From NCBI GenBank assembly GCA_910592205.1, contig CAJVPJ010001408.1, forward strand, positions 1 through 10,000: a DNA stretch of 10,000 bases. The letters run 5' to 3'. The notes under the pieces were generated by a model that saw only the letters and a list, made by a program, of their open reading frames with translations, was not told the origin of the DNA and searched no databases. This DNA comes from Paraglomus occultum. Its lineage: Eukaryota; Glomeromycota; Glomeromycetes; Paraglomerales; Paraglomeraceae. This document shows positions 8,522 through 10,000 of this stretch, one piece after another. The stretch's first letter is position 1, and every line of letters starts with the position of its first letter. A program made the translations under genes and the position numbers.

Positions 8522-9762
8522 TTACTTTTTGTTTTTATCTAAAAAATATTGACGAATTTTGATAAGATTAGTTACCACCGCTTTTCTTCCATCTGGTTCT
8601 GCAAGATTTAGACCAGTAATTCTACCATTTCTCCCTGGCCATCTTTTAACCACAACCGACTGCTTTTTTGGCATATTTAGATCTCCAAGCTCCTCTCAAT
8701 ATAACGTGGAAATTGTAGTTTGGTAAAATGTAGAAATGACGCGAAAAGCAAACATTTCCTGATCCGGCATGTATCCTTCATAAACTTCAAGTATATTTTC
8801 ATGTCCACTAGCAAGTATTTCACCAGCAATTTGTGCTTCTCCAAAAAGACTTGCCTTATAGAGATTTTTTTTTTGCAGGTGTTTATCCTATTTAAAAGGT
8901 TGTTTGAGTAAACAATAATTTAGACTTTTCAAAGATCAAGAACATACAAACCTCTACACCTATCAAAGCAATTTTTTTCAAATTAATATTAATCGTAAAT
9001 TCTGGTTCTGCTGGCGCTCCCTCGTGATTAGATAGAGGGTGGTCGGAATCTGAGATTTGGGCATAATGCAAATTTTAAGAAGCATTGAAGTATATCAAAC
9101 AAAATATTTTTTTCCTTACCCATCTCACTTTAAAGAGCCAATTATCAAACTTGGTAACATGAAGTTTACTAGAGTATCAGTCGCAGATTTACTTCTGCCT
9201 ACAACAAGACGCGAATTCTTAGCAACATCATGCAGTTTATCAACAAATGTTTTAACGTGATTATTATTATCTGAAATTTCAGTAAAATTTTCAACATTAA
9301 TGGTTGGACTAGCAAGCAGATCGTGATTAATGTTGGAGAGAATGTATTCTTCGGGAATGGTGACTAGACATTATTTAATGTGTTATTGAGTTTGTTGGCA
9401 GGAAAAAGTTAATGAGCAAATAAATTATATGTGTTTGATTTGCTAAGAGAGTTGTCAACATAATGTAATTTGTACCTTTAGTATCAGGTATAACATTATG
9501 TCTGCTAGCTGGGTGAAAGCTCACTTTCAGTGCCTCGAGATTTTTTTGTCCGAATGCAAATGTTGAACGAGAGAAGGCTTTCTCCGAATCAGGAATAAAG
9601 TCATACAAATGCCAATCTCTTCTGCCTCGTTTTTGCAAAGTTAGGACGCTTAGTTGGAGGGTGCGTCGAGAAAATTTCGTAAAGAGACCGAAAATTCAAT
9701 AATTTAATATCATGTGATATACACCAAACCCATTGGTAGTATATTAATTGATAATTTTCCAT
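8522..9762 (-). pseudogene. PD-(D/E)XK nuclease-like protein, broken multi-exon gene
   Basis: Four coding segments on the minus strand read as one protein: about 9640-9476 (WHLYDFIPDSEKAF...), 9363-9120 (TIPEEYILSN... then KNSRLVVGRSKSATDTL), 9049-8952 (APAEPEFTI...KKIALIGVE) and 8887-8522 (DKHLQ...FGEAQIAGEILASG, then KRWPGRNGRITGLNLAEPDG). They are separated by plausible GT-AG introns of 112, 70 and 64 bp. The PEF...VE-DK and GEAQIA motifs match a restriction-endonuclease-like fold (acidic residue, ExK, then Q); the family is one I recall as common in Rhizophagus-type genomes with no assigned role. Lesions: TGA at 8698-8696 where YWEEL is expected (W to stop), frame changes near 9020 and 9132, and one near 9615-9645 that separates an N-terminal piece (HPPTKRPNFAK, ATG at 9762) from the rest. 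The true start is uncertain. A diverged working gene with exon boundaries I misplaced is possible, but the TGA inside the long last exon argues against it. Confidence 0.68.
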
Positions 9763-9765
9763 AGA

Positions 9766-9864
9766 ATGCCTCGTCCTAGTAAACGCCAACTACAAGTAGC
9801 AAACAGGAAGTATTCCCATTACAGCAATCCGAAATTTTACAAAAGTCATGGAGTATATAGATGA
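9766..9864 (+). other. Small ORF, possible N-terminus of a transposon-type protein
   Basis: A 32-codon ATG frame beginning MPRPSKRQLQVANRK ends at TGA 9862-9864. The basic MPRPSKR opening is one I associate with transposable-element proteins in glomeromycotan genomes; this is recollection and could not be checked. The frame has no domain and nothing coding follows to the window end, so it is either a relic fragment or chance. It diverges from the nuclease relic, whose candidate ATG is 4 bp away. Confidence 0.25.
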
Positions 9865-10000
9865 GGCTTAGAAGGAAGGATTGCTGAATGGACAGTAAGA
9901 AGAATACACCACAACGTCGATTGTTAACAAATTTTTTTAGATGTTGTTTAGTTCCTGTTTCGCTTGAAATTCGCCTCGATTTTTTATAGAGAGGGACTAA

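Noticed and set aside
8720-9260. Plus-strand frames of 63 and 67 codons (8720-8911 and 9057-9260).
   Set aside because: They are opposite strands of the nuclease-like relic and have no family pattern of their own.

Overview
The window is AT-rich eukaryotic DNA with short GT-AG introns, widely spaced genes and several eroded gene copies. It most resembles a fungus of the Glomeromycotina (arbuscular mycorrhizal, Rhizophagus-like). Three things point there: a Sel1-repeat array, a repeat type strongly expanded in those fungi; a PD-(D/E)XK nuclease-like protein relic that I recall as a recurrent family of the group; and Tc1/mariner/pogo-type terminal repeats scattered between genes. The taxonomic call is inference, because no marker gene is present.

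Layout. 1-74 is the end of a TA-flanked transposon whose body lies off the left edge. A second, weaker copy of the same terminal repeat starts at 592 and faces right. 979-2896 (minus) holds the only intact gene I can support. It has four exons and encodes a 500-residue FAD-dependent sugar-lactone oxidase (D-arabinono-1,4-lactone oxidase / L-gulonolactone oxidase family). Just upstream of it on the same strand, 3332-3720 holds fragments matching the third and last exons of the same kind of gene, so it looks like a dead tandem copy. 3725-5260 has no convincing gene.

5260-6553 (plus) is an array of 11 Sel1-like repeats broken by four nonsense codons and two frameshifts, with a possible decayed tail to 6690. 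6691-8521 is gene-poor and contains a 0.7-kb inverted repeat with what looks like a pogo-type element end nested in its left arm. 8522-9762 (minus) is a multi-exon relic of a PD-(D/E)XK nuclease-like protein, with one nonsense codon and about three frameshifts. A 32-codon plus-strand ORF starts 4 bp beyond it.

There is no operon and no sign that these genes act together. The common theme is gene-family duplication followed by decay, with one oxidase surviving. The oxidase lacks the usual HWxK signature of its family, so its exact substrate is open. I looked for a novel defence, mobile or regulatory system and found none that the sequence supports.
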